Shown piece after piece: positions 16,730 to 25,723 of a stretch of 64,000 nt of DNA (the stretch's first letter is position 1; each line of letters begins with the position of its first letter). The stretch spans positions 1 through 64,000 of the forward strand of contig NZ_JAILYN010000009.1 of the NCBI RefSeq assembly GCF_019795155.1, read 5' to 3'. The notes under the pieces were generated by a model, which saw nothing but the letters and a program-made list of their open reading frames with translations, had not been told where the DNA came from and did no database searches. Made by a program: the position numbers and the translations under genes. Source of the DNA: Marinobacterium arenosum. Its GTDB lineage: Bacteria; Pseudomonadota; Gammaproteobacteria; Pseudomonadales; Balneatricaceae.

Positions 16730-17086
16730 ATGAGCAGCAAAAACCTGATCATTCAGCAGATCGAAGCTGAACAGATGAGCAAAGAAGTGCCGGCATTCGG
16801 CCCGGGTGACACCGTTGTTGTTCAGGTTAAGGTAACTGAAGGCAACCGTACCCGTCTGCAGGCGTTTGAAGGTGTGGTTCTGGGCAAGCGTAACCGCGGC
16901 CTGAACTCTGCTTTCACCGTCCGTAAGATCTCTCACGGTGTAGGTGTAGAGCGTACTTTCCAGACTTACAGCCCGACCGTTGACAGCATCACTGTCAAGC
17001 GTCGCGGTGACGTTCGTCAGGCTAAGCTGTACTACCTGCGTGAGCGTTCCGGTAAGTCTGCACGTATCAAAGAGAAGCTCGGTTAA
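16730..17086 (+). CDS. rplS: 50S ribosomal protein L19
   Basis: A 118-residue protein with the L19 core ([40 protein letters not shown]) and the C-terminal [20 protein letters not shown]. It closes the rpsP-rimM-trmD-rplS operon and is followed at once by a strong terminator. TAGGAGCG precedes the ATG. As in rpsP, codons are biased toward highly expressed choices. Confidence 0.97.
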   Translation: MSSKNLIIQQIEAEQMSKEVPAFGPGDTVVVQVKVTEGNRTRLQAFEGVVLGKRNRGLNSAFTVRKISHGVGVERTFQTYSPTVDSITVKRRGDVRQAKLYYLRERSGKSARIKEKLG

Positions 17087-17105
17087 GCCTCTCTTGCGAT
17101 GCATT

Positions 17106-17140
17106 GAAAAAAGCGGCCATTGGCCGCTTTTTTTGTGTCT
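17106..17140 (+). terminator. Rho-independent terminator after rplS
   Basis: AAAAAAGCGGCC and GGCCGCTTTTTTTT pair around a short loop, a GC-rich stem with a clear U tract 20 bp past the rplS stop. It closes the ribosomal operon. Confidence 0.93.
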
Positions 17141-17207
17141 TTCGTCCGGCGGTGGATTGCTATAGCGTTAGTGCTCGATAAAAACAGAGCGCAACTTGGG
17201 AGTATGC

Positions 17208-18116
17208 GTGGCTAGAACCGCTGCGCTGCAGCCGGCCGAGGCCGATCTGCGGCTGATCGAACAGTATCTGGACAGTATCTGGATGGAGAAGGGGGTGGCC
17301 GAGAATACCCTGGCCTCCTACCGGCGCGACCTGTGTCACTTCGCCTGCTGGCTCAACCAGCATGGTGATGGGCTGCTGGATGTCGGCCGGGAGACCTTGC
17401 AGGCGCACCTGGCCTGGCGGGCCCGGGAGCTGCTCAAGGCCAGTTCGACCGCCCGGTTGCTCTCCTGTCTGCGCGGTTTCTACCGCTATGCGCTGCGCGA
17501 AAACTGGCTGGCGCAGGATCCGACCTTGCGGGTCGACAGTCCGAAACGTGGCCGGGCATTGCCGAAGACGCTGACCGAGCGGGATGTGGAGGCACTGCTG
17601 GCGGCGCCCGACCTGTCGACCGAGCTGGGGCTGCGAGACCGCACCATGCTGGAGTTGCTCTACGCCGCCGGTCTGCGGGTCAGTGAGCTGGTCGGTCTGA
17701 CCCTGTCGCAGCTGAACCTGCAGCAGGGGGTGGTGCGGGTTGTGGGCAAGGGTGACAAGGAGCGGCTGGTACCGTTGGGCGACGAGGCGATCGGTTGGTT
17801 GCAGCGCTATCTGCCGCAGCTCGATCCGCGCCTCAGCGGCGAGGTGCTGTTCCCGGGGCGGGGTGGCCGGCCGATGACCCGGCAGACCTTCTGGTACCGG
17901 ATCAAGCAGCACGCGCTGACCGCCGGCATCGACAAGCCGCTGTCCCCCCATACCCTGCGGCACGCCTTCGCCACCCATCTGCTGAATCATGGCGCGGACT
18001 TGCGGGTGGTGCAGATGTTGCTGGGTCACAGTGACCTGTCCACCACTCAGATATATACTCATGTCGCTCAGCATCGCCTGCAGGCGTTGCACCGCGAACA
18101 CCATCCGCGCGGTTGA
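17208..18116 (+). CDS. xerD: Site-specific tyrosine recombinase XerD
   Basis: A 302-residue tyrosine recombinase that with XerC resolves chromosome dimers at dif. It has an N-terminal SAM-like domain (residues about 10-95) and a catalytic domain with the expected residues: arginine in YAAGLRVSELVGL, the HTLRHAFATHLL box, the LLGHSDLSTTQIYTHV segment with second histidine and nucleophilic tyrosine. GTG at 17208 with GGGAG upstream is preferred to an in-frame TTG at 17196. XerD rather than XerC is chosen because dsbC follows, the conserved xerD-dsbC order. Confidence 0.93.
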   Translation: MARTAALQPAEADLRLIEQYLDSIWMEKGVAENTLASYRRDLCHFACWLNQHGDGLLDVGRETLQAHLAWRARELLKASSTARLLSCLRGFYRYALRENWLAQDPTLRVDSPKRGRALPKTLTERDVEALLAAPDLSTELGLRDRTMLELLYAAGLRVSELVGLTLSQLNLQQGVVRVVGKGDKERLVPLGDEAIGWLQRYLPQLDPRLSGEVLFPGRGGRPMTRQTFWYRIKQHALTAGIDKPLSPHTLRHAFATHLLNHGADLRVVQMLLGHSDLSTTQIYTHVAQHRLQALHREHHPRG

Positions 18117-18186
18117 GGAACTTTGGCCGCGACTCCGCATCGAACAGTCAATCCGTACTCTAACCGGAATTATAAAGAGAGTAATC

Positions 18187-18921
18187 ATGCGTAAAACATT
18201 GTCGACCGCCCTGCTGCTTGCGGGGATCACTGCCAGCCTGCAGGCGGCCGCGAGCGCCGAGGAGACCATCGTCGCGCAGTTGCAGAAGGTGAACAAATCG
18301 ATTCCGGTGGTCTCGGTGGAGCCAGCGCAGATGCCGGGCATGTACGAAGTCACCCTGGGCAGCGGCGAAGTGCTCTATGCCGACCCGAAGGGGGAGTACT
18401 TCGTGGTGGGCCAGATGTACCGCTACAGCGACCAGGACGGCTTCGTCAACCTGACCGAGAAGAAGCTGGCCGCCCAGCGGGCCGAAAAGCTCAAGCAGGT
18501 GGCTGAAGAGGACATGGTGATCTTCGCGCCCGAGGGCGAGGTCAAGGCGACGCTGAATGTGTTTACCGATGTCGATTGCCCGTACTGCCGCAAGCTGCAC
18601 GAAGAGGTGCCGAAGCTGAACGAGATGGGTGTCCAGGTCAACTACCTGGCGTTCCCGCGTGCCGGCTTCGGTTCGCCGGCCTACAAGAAGATGAACTCCA
18701 TCTGGTGCGGTGAGCCGGGCACGCGCACCGAACTGATGACCAAGGTGAAAACGGGCCAGAAGATCGAGGAGCTCGATTGCAAGTCGCCGGTAATGGAGCA
18801 GATGGCGCTGGGCCAGTCGGTTGGCGTGACCGGGACACCGGCGCTGCTGCTGGAGGATGGCACCCTGGTGCCGGGCTATATGCCCGCCGCCCGCCTCGGT
18901 GCCATGCTTGGCATAGAATAA
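18187..18921 (+). CDS. dsbC: Thiol:disulfide interchange protein DsbC
   Basis: A 244-residue periplasmic disulfide isomerase. A signal peptide (residues 1 to about 22, MRKTLSTALLLAGITASLQA) precedes the N-terminal dimerisation domain and a thioredoxin-like domain with the CPYC active site at C131-C134 (FTDVDCPYCRKLHEEVPKL). The cis-proline loop VTGTPALLLEDG and a second cysteine pair (WCGEP; LDCKSP) match DsbC. It follows xerD by 70 bp and ends at a terminator. Confidence 0.95.
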   Translation: MRKTLSTALLLAGITASLQAAASAEETIVAQLQKVNKSIPVVSVEPAQMPGMYEVTLGSGEVLYADPKGEYFVVGQMYRYSDQDGFVNLTEKKLAAQRAEKLKQVAEEDMVIFAPEGEVKATLNVFTDVDCPYCRKLHEEVPKLNEMGVQVNYLAFPRAGFGSPAYKKMNSIWCGEPGTRTELMTKVKTGQKIEELDCKSPVMEQMALGQSVGVTGTPALLLEDGTLVPGYMPAARLGAMLGIE

Positions 18922-18937
18922 CTTTCTGAAAATGAAC

Positions 18938-18970
18938 GGAAAAAAGGAGGATTTTGTCCTCCTTTTTTAT
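18938..18970 (+). terminator. Rho-independent terminator after dsbC
   Basis: AAAAAAGGAGGA and TCCTCCTTTTTT form a stem around a TTTTG loop, ending in a U-rich tail, about 20 bp after the dsbC stop. Confidence 0.9.
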
Positions 18971-19006
18971 TGTCTGTGGGCGATAGAGCTGAAAATGCGA
19001 TTTCGC

Positions 19007-19012
19007 TATACT
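19007..19012 (+). promoter_or_regulatory. Candidate -10 element of hom-thrC
   Basis: TATACT lies between the dsbC terminator and the hom start. No good -35 is seen at standard distance. No threonine/isoleucine leader peptide was found in the 70 bases that follow. Confidence 0.35.
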
Positions 19013-19083
19013 ATGGGGCTCTTTTTTCTCGGCGCATACTGATGCGGCCGGTTCGATCGTACTTGATGACGTGAGGTGTTGGC

Positions 19084-20379
19084 TTGAAACCGGTAAAAGT
19101 TGGAATCTGCGGGTTGGGCACCGTCGGTGGCGGTACCTTTAATGTTCTGAAGCGCAACGCGGACGAGATTAGTCGTCGTGCGGGCCGTCGTATTGTGGTT
19201 GAACAGATTGGCGCTCGTCGTGACAACCCGGACTGCGACACCAAGGGCACCCAGATTAGCCGCGATATTTTCGATGTGGCGTCCAACCCGGAAATCGATA
19301 TCGTCGTCGAACTGATCGGTGGCTACGACGTGGCGCGCGAGCTGGTCATGACCGCCATTGAAAACGGCAAGCACGTGGTGACCGCCAACAAGGCGCTGAT
19401 CGCGGTGCACGGCAACGAGATCTTCGAGGCCGCCCAGAAGAAAAACGTGATGGTCGCCTTCGAATCGGCAGTGGCCGGTGGTATCCCGGTAATCAAGGCG
19501 ATCCGCGAAGGGCTGGCCGCCAACCAGATCAACTGGCTGGCCGGCATCATCAACGGCACCGGTAACTTCATTCTGACCGAGATGCGCGACAAGGGCCGCG
19601 ATTTCGCCGACGTGCTGGCCGAAGCCCAGGCGCTGGGTTACGCCGAAGCGGACCCGACCTTCGATGTCGAGGGGATCGACGCCGCACACAAGCTGACCAT
19701 CCTGGCCTCCATCGCCTTCGGTATTCCGCTGCAGTTCGACAAGGCCTACACCGAGGGGATCAGCCAGATCACCCCGGAAGATGTCCAGTACGCCGAAGAG
19801 CTGGGCTACCGGATCAAGCACCTCGGCGTCAGCCGCCGCACCGAGCAGGGCGTCGAGCTGCGCGTACACCCGACCCTGATTCCGGCCCAGGCGCTGCTGG
19901 CCAATGTTAACGGCGTGATGAACGCGGTACTGGTGGATGGCGATGCCGTCGGCCAGACCCTTTACTACGGTGCCGGCGCCGGCGCCGAGCCGACCGCCTC
20001 GGCGGTGGTGGCCGATATCGTCGACGTGGTGCGCACGCTGACCGCCGACCGCGACAACCGGGTGCCGCACCTGGCATTCCAGCCGGGCCAGCTGTCCGAC
20101 CTGCCGGTGCTGCCGATCGAACAGACCGAAACCGCCTACTACCTGCGTATGCAGGCCGCCGAGCAGCCGGGCGTCTTGGCGATGGTCACCAAGATCCTCG
20201 GCGACCAGGGGATCAATATCGAAGCGATCATCCAGAAAGAGACCAGCGAAGAGCAGGTACCGGTGATCATCCTGACCCAGCGGGTGCAGGAACAGAAAAT
20301 GAACGATGCCATCGCCCAGATCGAAGCGCTGGACGCGATCAACGGCGCGGTAACCCGTATCCGCGTTGAGCAGCTGTAA
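19084..20379 (+). CDS. hom: Homoserine dehydrogenase
   Basis: A 431-residue enzyme that reduces aspartate semialdehyde to homoserine with NAD(P)H. The Rossmann motif GLGTVGGGTF is at residues 9-18, the catalytic core includes NGTGNFILTEM and GYAEADPTFDVEGIDAAHK, and a C-terminal ACT domain (from about residue 350, YYLRMQAAEQPGVLAMVTKI) allows feedback control by threonine. The start is a TTG at 19084 (GAGG about 8 bases upstream); no ATG would keep the conserved N terminus. It is a single-domain enzyme not fused to aspartokinase. thrC follows 15 bp later. Confidence 0.95.
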   Translation: MKPVKVGICGLGTVGGGTFNVLKRNADEISRRAGRRIVVEQIGARRDNPDCDTKGTQISRDIFDVASNPEIDIVVELIGGYDVARELVMTAIENGKHVVTANKALIAVHGNEIFEAAQKKNVMVAFESAVAGGIPVIKAIREGLAANQINWLAGIINGTGNFILTEMRDKGRDFADVLAEAQALGYAEADPTFDVEGIDAAHKLTILASIAFGIPLQFDKAYTEGISQITPEDVQYAEELGYRIKHLGVSRRTEQGVELRVHPTLIPAQALLANVNGVMNAVLVDGDAVGQTLYYGAGAGAEPTASAVVADIVDVVRTLTADRDNRVPHLAFQPGQLSDLPVLPIEQTETAYYLRMQAAEQPGVLAMVTKILGDQGINIEAIIQKETSEEQVPVIILTQRVQEQKMNDAIAQIEALDAINGAVTRIRVEQL

Positions 20380-20394
20380 GCGAAGGAGCTAACC

Positions 20395-21789
20395 GTGAAA
20401 TATATCTCGACCCGGGGCCAGGCGCCGGCTCTCAATTTCGAAGACGTGCTGCTGGCCGGCCTGGCCAGCGACGGCGGCCTGTACGTGCCGGAAACCCTGC
20501 CGCAATTCTCCACCGAGGAGATTGCCTCCTGGGCCGGCCTGCCGTACAACGAATTGGCCTTCAAGGTGATCAAGCCGTTCGTCGCCGATTGCATCGTTGA
20601 TGCCGATCTCAAGCAGATGATCGACGACACCTACGCCGGCTTCAACCATATCGCGGTGGCGCCGGTCCAGCAGCTGGGTACCAACGAGTGGGTGCTGGAG
20701 CTGTTCCACGGCCCGACCCTGGCGTTCAAGGATTTCGCCCTGCAGCTGCTGGGTCGGCTGATGGATTACGCGCTGGCCAAACGCGGCGAGCGCCTGGTGA
20801 TCATGGGGGCCACCTCCGGCGATACCGGCTCGGCGGCGATCGAAGGCTGCCGCCACAGCGAGCACCTGGATATCTTCATCCTGCACCCGCATAACCGGGT
20901 GTCCGAGGTGCAGCGTCGCCAGATGACCACCATTCTGGCCGACAACGTGTTTAACATCGCGCTGGAAGGCAACTTCGATGACTGCCAGCAGATGGTCAAG
21001 GACAGCTTCGCCGACCAGGGCTTCCTGAACGGTCTGAAACTGGGCGCGGTCAACTCGATCAACTGGGCGCGGATCATGGCCCAGATCGTCTACTACTTCT
21101 CCGCTGCGCTGGCCGTCGGCGGTCCGCACCGCGAGGTCAGCTTCTCGGTACCGACCGGCAACTTCGGCGACATCTTCGCCGGTTACCTGGCCAAGCAGAT
21201 GGGCCTGCCGATCAAGCAGCTGGTGGTGGCCACCAACCGTAACGACATCCTGCACCGGGTGATCAGCGGCAATGACATGTCCAAGGGCGAGCTGAAGCAC
21301 ACCCTGTCGCCGTCGATGGACATCATGGTCTCCTCCAACTTCGAGCGGCTGCTGTTCGACGTCTACGACCGCGACGGCGCGGCGATCGACCAGCTGATGG
21401 CGCGCTTCAAGGCTGAAGCGGTGCAGCTGGACGGCGCCCGCTGGGATAAGGTCCGCGCGCTGTTCGACAGCTACGCGGTGGACGACGAAACCACCTGCGA
21501 GGTGATCAAGGACGTGCACGCCCAGACCGGCTATCTGCTGGACCCGCACACCGCGATCGGCGTCAAGGCGGCCCGCGAATGCAACCGCGATGCCAGCGTG
21601 CCGATGATCACCCTGGCGACCGCTCATCCGGTCAAGTTCCCGGAACCGGTAGTCAAGGCCGGCCTGGAAAGTCCGCAGCTGCCGGCTCACCTGACCGACC
21701 TGTTCGAGCGCGAGGAGCGTGTCGAAGTGCTGGCCAACGACCTGGCCACCGTACAGCAGTTCGTCGCCAGCCACGTACACCGCAACTGA
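20395..21789 (+). CDS. thrC: Threonine synthase
   Basis: A 464-residue PLP enzyme converting O-phosphohomoserine to threonine. The cofactor lysine is K112 in ELFHGPTLAFKDFALQLLG, and GATSGDTGSAAIEG supplies the phosphate-binding loop. The length and the N-terminal MKYISTRGQAPALNFEDVLL identify the longer (E. coli-type) threonine synthases. GTG at 20395 is 7 bases after AAGGAG. With hom it forms a two-gene threonine operon ended by a terminator. Confidence 0.95.
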   Translation: MKYISTRGQAPALNFEDVLLAGLASDGGLYVPETLPQFSTEEIASWAGLPYNELAFKVIKPFVADCIVDADLKQMIDDTYAGFNHIAVAPVQQLGTNEWVLELFHGPTLAFKDFALQLLGRLMDYALAKRGERLVIMGATSGDTGSAAIEGCRHSEHLDIFILHPHNRVSEVQRRQMTTILADNVFNIALEGNFDDCQQMVKDSFADQGFLNGLKLGAVNSINWARIMAQIVYYFSAALAVGGPHREVSFSVPTGNFGDIFAGYLAKQMGLPIKQLVVATNRNDILHRVISGNDMSKGELKHTLSPSMDIMVSSNFERLLFDVYDRDGAAIDQLMARFKAEAVQLDGARWDKVRALFDSYAVDDETTCEVIKDVHAQTGYLLDPHTAIGVKAARECNRDASVPMITLATAHPVKFPEPVVKAGLESPQLPAHLTDLFEREERVEVLANDLATVQQFVASHVHRN

Positions 21790-21808
21790 TCCGCCCTGTG
21801 CGGCTGGA

Positions 21809-21855
21809 AAACCCGGTTAGCTCGCGCCGACAGGCGGCTGGCGCCGGGTTTTTTT
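21809..21855 (+). terminator. Rho-independent terminator after thrC
   Basis: AACCCGG near 21810 and CCGGGTTTTTTT near 21844 form the base of a longer imperfect stem with an inner GC-rich part, ending in seven T. It is 20 bp after the thrC stop. The following 200 bp to 22063 hold no recognised gene. Confidence 0.85.
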
Positions 21856-22063
21856 ATTGGATTTTTTATAGTTTGGGTTACTGGGGCAGCGTCGCCGGAT
21901 TGCCTGGCTAAGCGGCGCGCGCCTTCCTCTTGCTGTTACCTGGCTTGGTAATTCTGCTGTAACCAACTGGTTCGAGGTTTTCCCGCTAAAGTGCGAAGAG
22001 CCTTATTATTGCCCGAACACCTCTCGTAGGCCGGTTCGATAGAGAAGAATAACGAAAGCGCTG

Positions 22064-22861
22064 ATGGACCTGTTTTTTACCGCTGCCAAAATAGCCTGGC
22101 TGCTGTTGCAACCGGATCACCTGCTGCTGTTACTGTTGCTGCTGGCGACCCTGCTGCTGTGGGCCGGTCAGCGACGACTCGGCTTGGCGCTGTTGTCACC
22201 CGTTGTGCTGTTGCTGCTGGTATTGGCCGTGCTGCCGCTCGGCCAGCTGCTGCTGCGCCCGCTGGAAAGCCGCTTCCCGACGATCGCGCCGCCGCCGGCC
22301 GAACGGCTCGGCGGCATCATCGTGCTCGGTGGCGCCGAACTGCCTGGCCCCAGCGAGGCTTGGCAGCAAGCGCAGTTCAACGGCGCGGCCGAGCGGTTGA
22401 TGGCACTGGTGCCGTTGCTGCGCCGCTACCCGGATCTGCCGGTGATCTACAGCGGCGGCTCCGGCAGCCTGGCCAGGCCGGATCAACGTGGCGCCGACCT
22501 GGCTCAAGCATGGCTGGCGGAGGCTGGCCTGGCACAGCGGGTTCGGTTCGAGCGTGACTCGCGCAACACCTGGCAGAACGCCGGCTACAGCCTGGCGATG
22601 CTCGATTCGGTGCCGGACAAGCGCTGGCTGCTGGTGACTTCGGCGGCCCATATGCCGCGTGCCGTGGGCGTGTTTCGTCGGCAGGGCTGGCCGGTGATCG
22701 GCTGGCCGGTGGACTTCAACAGCGCGCCGCTGGGTGTGCGACCGCAACTGTGGCGCAACCTGAGTGAACTGTCATTGGCCAGCCACGAGTGGCTCGGCCT
22801 GAGCGTCTATTACCTGACCGGAAAGACCTCTCAGTGGTTTCCGGCCCCGGAACAGAAGTGA
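22064..22861 (+). CDS. YdcF/ElyC family membrane-anchored DUF218 protein
   Basis: A 265-residue protein with two N-terminal membrane segments (leucine-rich, residues about 12-68) and a soluble DUF218 domain: GGIIVLGGAELPGP, VIYSGGSGSL, FERDSRNTWQNAGYSLAML and LLVTSAAHMPRAVGVFRRQG. ElyC of E. coli, with the same layout, affects peptidoglycan and enterobacterial antigen carrier-lipid metabolism; the biochemical activity is not settled. recJ starts 2 bp after the stop. Confidence 0.87.
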   Translation: MDLFFTAAKIAWLLLQPDHLLLLLLLLATLLLWAGQRRLGLALLSPVVLLLLVLAVLPLGQLLLRPLESRFPTIAPPPAERLGGIIVLGGAELPGPSEAWQQAQFNGAAERLMALVPLLRRYPDLPVIYSGGSGSLARPDQRGADLAQAWLAEAGLAQRVRFERDSRNTWQNAGYSLAMLDSVPDKRWLLVTSAAHMPRAVGVFRRQGWPVIGWPVDFNSAPLGVRPQLWRNLSELSLASHEWLGLSVYYLTGKTSQWFPAPEQK

Positions 22862-22863
22862 AC

Positions 22864-24597
22864 ATGAAACAACTGATTATCGAGCGTCGCCCGGAGCCGG
22901 CGGCGGATCTGCCGATCCACCGCCAGGTGCACCCGGTGCTGGCGCGGATCTACGCCAGCCGGGGGATCGAGGATATCGCCCAGCTGGGCCGCAACCTGAA
23001 AGAGCTGCTGCCGGATGGCCAGATCAAGGGGATCGACGCTGCGGTGAACCGGCTGGTGCAGGCGGTAACCGGTGGCGAGGCGATGCTGATCGTCGGCGAT
23101 TTCGACTGTGACGGCGCCACCAGTACCACGGTAGCAATTGAGGCGCTGCGGATGATGGGCGCGGCGCAGGTCGACTACCTGGTACCGAACCGCTTCGAGT
23201 ACGGCTACGGCCTCAGTCCGGAGATTGTCGAAGTGGCCGCCAGTCAGCAGCCGCAGCTGCTGATCACCGTCGATAACGGCATCTCGTCGGTGGAGGGGGT
23301 GGCCCGTGCCGCCGAGTACGGCATCGACGTGATCGTTACCGACCACCACCTGCCGGGCAACCAATTGCCGGCGGCCTGCGCGATCGTCAACCCCAACCAG
23401 CCGGGCTGCGAGTTTATCGCCAAGTCCACCTGCGGCGTTGGGGTAATCTTCTACGTGATGATCGCCCTGCGCCGGGCGTTGAGTGAGCAGGGCTGGTTCC
23501 AGCGGATCGGCTGTCAGCCGCCCAACCTGGCCAGCCTGCTGGACCTGGTGGCGCTCGGCACGGTGGCCGACGTGGTGGCGCTGGAGCAGAACAACCGCAC
23601 CCTGGTCTACCAGGGGCTGCAGCGGATCCGCGCCGGCCATGTGCGACCCGGTATCCAGGCGCTGATCGAGGTGTCCGGCCGCGACCACCGCCGGCTGGTG
23701 GCCTCGGATTTCGGCTTTGCACTGGCGCCGCGGCTCAACGCCGCCGGCCGATTGGAGGATATGTCGATCGGCATCGAGTGTCTGCTCAGCCCGGAGCTGG
23801 AGTACGCCCGCGAGCTGGCCGCTACGCTGGACGGGTTGAACCGCGAACGTCGTGAGATCGAGCAGCAGATGCAGCAGCAGGCACTGGCGATCCTGGCCGA
23901 GCTGGAGCTGGCCGAGGATGATCTTCCGTTTGGCCTCTGTCTGTACCAGCCGGGCTGGCACCAGGGGGTGATCGGTATCCTGGCGTCGCGCATCAAGGAG
24001 CGGGTCAACCGGCCGGTGATCGCCTTCGCGCCCGGTGATGACGGCCAGCTGAAGGGCTCGGCCCGGTCGATCCCCGGTTTCCATATCCGCGACGGGCTGG
24101 ACGCCATCGCTGCCCGCCGGCCGCAACTGCTGCGCAAGTTCGGCGGCCATGCGATGGCGGCCGGTTTGACCATCGATGCCGATCGCTTCGACGAATTCAG
24201 CCAGGCGTTCGCCGATGAGGTGGCGCGCCAGCTCAGCGAAGACGACCTGCTGCTGCGGGTGGCCACCGACGGTGAACTGAACGGTGCGCAGATCAGCCTC
24301 GAACTGGCCGAACTGTTGCGTGAAAGCGGCCCTTGGGGGCATCAGTTTCCGGAGCCGCTGTTCGATGGCGAATTCAGCCTGCTGCAGCAGCGGATCGTCG
24401 GTCAGCGCCACCTGAAGATGGTGCTGATGGAGCCGGCCAGCGGGCTGGCGCTGGATGCGATCCACTTCAATGCCGACACCGAGCTCTGGCCCGACGAGGG
24501 GATCAACCGGGTACGGGTGGTTTACCGGTTGGATGTCAATGAATTTCGGGGGCAACGCAGTGTACAGTTGCTGGTCGAACAGCTGTTGCCCGCCTGA
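22864..24597 (+). CDS. recJ: Single-stranded-DNA-specific exonuclease RecJ
   Basis: A 577-residue 5'-3' exonuclease of recombination and mismatch repair. DHH-family motifs are in order: VGDFDCDGATSTTVAIEAL near residue 75, VTVDNGISSVEG-type motif, VTDHHLPGNQLPAA near residue 160, then the DHHA1 region with GGHAMAAGLTID near residue 425 and a C-terminal OB fold. All acidic and histidine metal ligands appear present. ATG at 22864 (MKQLIIERRPEP) was chosen; the longer frame overlaps ydcF. Confidence 0.95.
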   Translation: MKQLIIERRPEPAADLPIHRQVHPVLARIYASRGIEDIAQLGRNLKELLPDGQIKGIDAAVNRLVQAVTGGEAMLIVGDFDCDGATSTTVAIEALRMMGAAQVDYLVPNRFEYGYGLSPEIVEVAASQQPQLLITVDNGISSVEGVARAAEYGIDVIVTDHHLPGNQLPAACAIVNPNQPGCEFIAKSTCGVGVIFYVMIALRRALSEQGWFQRIGCQPPNLASLLDLVALGTVADVVALEQNNRTLVYQGLQRIRAGHVRPGIQALIEVSGRDHRRLVASDFGFALAPRLNAAGRLEDMSIGIECLLSPELEYARELAATLDGLNRERREIEQQMQQQALAILAELELAEDDLPFGLCLYQPGWHQGVIGILASRIKERVNRPVIAFAPGDDGQLKGSARSIPGFHIRDGLDAIAARRPQLLRKFGGHAMAAGLTIDADRFDEFSQAFADEVARQLSEDDLLLRVATDGELNGAQISLELAELLRESGPWGHQFPEPLFDGEFSLLQQRIVGQRHLKMVLMEPASGLALDAIHFNADTELWPDEGINRVRVVYRLDVNEFRGQRSVQLLVEQLLPA

Positions 24598-24661
24598 AGC
24601 ACTGCCTTTAGACTTGGCGCCTTACTAAAAAGTTACCTATTTCGAAACTGAGGTACCTGAG

Positions 24662-24844
24662 ATGAACGATTTTACGCTCGATGAGCTGAGCGCCCTGCTG
24701 GGGGTGTTCGAGAAAGCTGGCGTCGCTGAGCCGGACGGCATGGCCGGTGATCTGCTGCGTCGCCTGAAGGAAGCTCATGGAGAGCGCCAGGAACTGGAAA
24801 GTATGGATTTCGACGATTGTCTCGGTGGCGCCTGCAAACTGTAA
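24662..24844 (+). CDS. Small conserved-looking acidic protein, function unknown
   Basis: A 60-residue protein (MNDFTLDELSALLGVFEKAG ... DFDDCLGGACKL), acidic, predicted largely helical, with two cysteines near the C terminus. I do not recognise a family. Support for coding: ATG preceded by an AAACTGAGGT-type site, composition and codon use like neighbours, and tight packing, with the nfo ATG only 3 bp after its stop. It could be cotranscribed with nfo; no function is suggested by sequence. Confidence 0.65.
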   Translation: MNDFTLDELSALLGVFEKAGVAEPDGMAGDLLRRLKEAHGERQELESMDFDDCLGGACKL

Positions 24845-24847
24845 CCG

Positions 24848-25723
24848 ATGACAACACCTTATTACGTTGGCGCCCATGTCAGTGCCGCCGGTGGGGTACA
24901 GAACGCGCCGCTCAATGCGGCCGCGATCGGCGCCAACGCTTTCGCGCTGTTCACCAAGAACCAGCGTCGCTGGGTGGCCAAGCCGCTGGCGACGGCTGAT
25001 ATCGACGCCTTCAAGCGTAACTGTGAACAGCACGGTTTCAGTCCGCGCCAGATCCTGCCCCACGACAGTTACCTGATCAACCTGGGTCACCCGGAACCGG
25101 ACGCCCGAGCCAAGTCGCTGGACGCCTTTATCGACGAGATGCAGCGTTGTCAGCAGCTCGGCCTCTGCTACCTGAACCTGCATCCCGGCAGCCACCTGCG
25201 CCAGATCGACGAGGACCAGTGCCTGAGCCTGATCGCCGAGTCGATCAACCGGGCATTGGAACAGACCGATGGCGTCACCGCGGTACTGGAAAATACCGCC
25301 GGCCAGGGCAGCAACCTCGGCTACACCTTCGCCCAACTGGCGCAGATTATCGACCAGGTGGAAGACAAGAGCCGGGTCGGCGTCTGTATCGATACCTGTC
25401 ACCTGTTTGCCGCCGGTTACGACCTGCGCAGCCGCGAAGACTGTCAGCAGGCGTTCGCCGAGTTCGGGCGGCTGGTCGGCTTCGACTACCTGTGCGGCAT
25501 GCACCTGAACGACTCCAAGGGCGGCCACGGCTCGCGGCTGGATCGCCACCACAGCCTGGGCCAGGGGGAGATCGGCTGGACGGTGTTCGAATACCTGATG
25601 CAGGATGACCGTTTCCGCGGTGTGCCGCTGATCCTGGAGACCATCGACGAGACCCTCTGGGCCGACGAGATCCGCCAGCTGCGGGCGTTTGCCGGCGCAG
25701 CGGTGCAGGAGGCCGGTCAGTGA
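24848..25723 (+). CDS. nfo: Endonuclease IV (deoxyribonuclease IV)
   Basis: A 291-residue TIM-barrel AP endonuclease with trinuclear zinc site. Family motifs are intact: [18 protein letters not shown] at the N terminus, [70 protein letters not shown] and the final ILETIDE. It incises abasic sites in base-excision repair. The stop overlaps the GTG start of the next gene by 4 bp. Confidence 0.95.
   Translation: MTTPYYVGAHVSAAGGVQNAPLNAAAIGANAFALFTKNQRRWVAKPLATADIDAFKRNCEQHGFSPRQILPHDSYLINLGHPEPDARAKSLDAFIDEMQRCQQLGLCYLNLHPGSHLRQIDEDQCLSLIAESINRALEQTDGVTAVLENTAGQGSNLGYTFAQLAQIIDQVEDKSRVGVCIDTCHLFAAGYDLRSREDCQQAFAEFGRLVGFDYLCGMHLNDSKGGHGSRLDRHHSLGQGEIGWTVFEYLMQDDRFRGVPLILETIDETLWADEIRQLRAFAGAAVQEAGQ

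Noticed and set aside
19013-19083. Threonine-operon leader peptide before hom
   Set aside because: No short ORF rich in Thr/Ile codons and no terminator hairpin are present between the -10-like site and hom.
21950-22060. tRNA-like GGTTCGA segments
   Set aside because: No cloverleaf with acceptor stem pairing or anticodon arm can be drawn around either segment.
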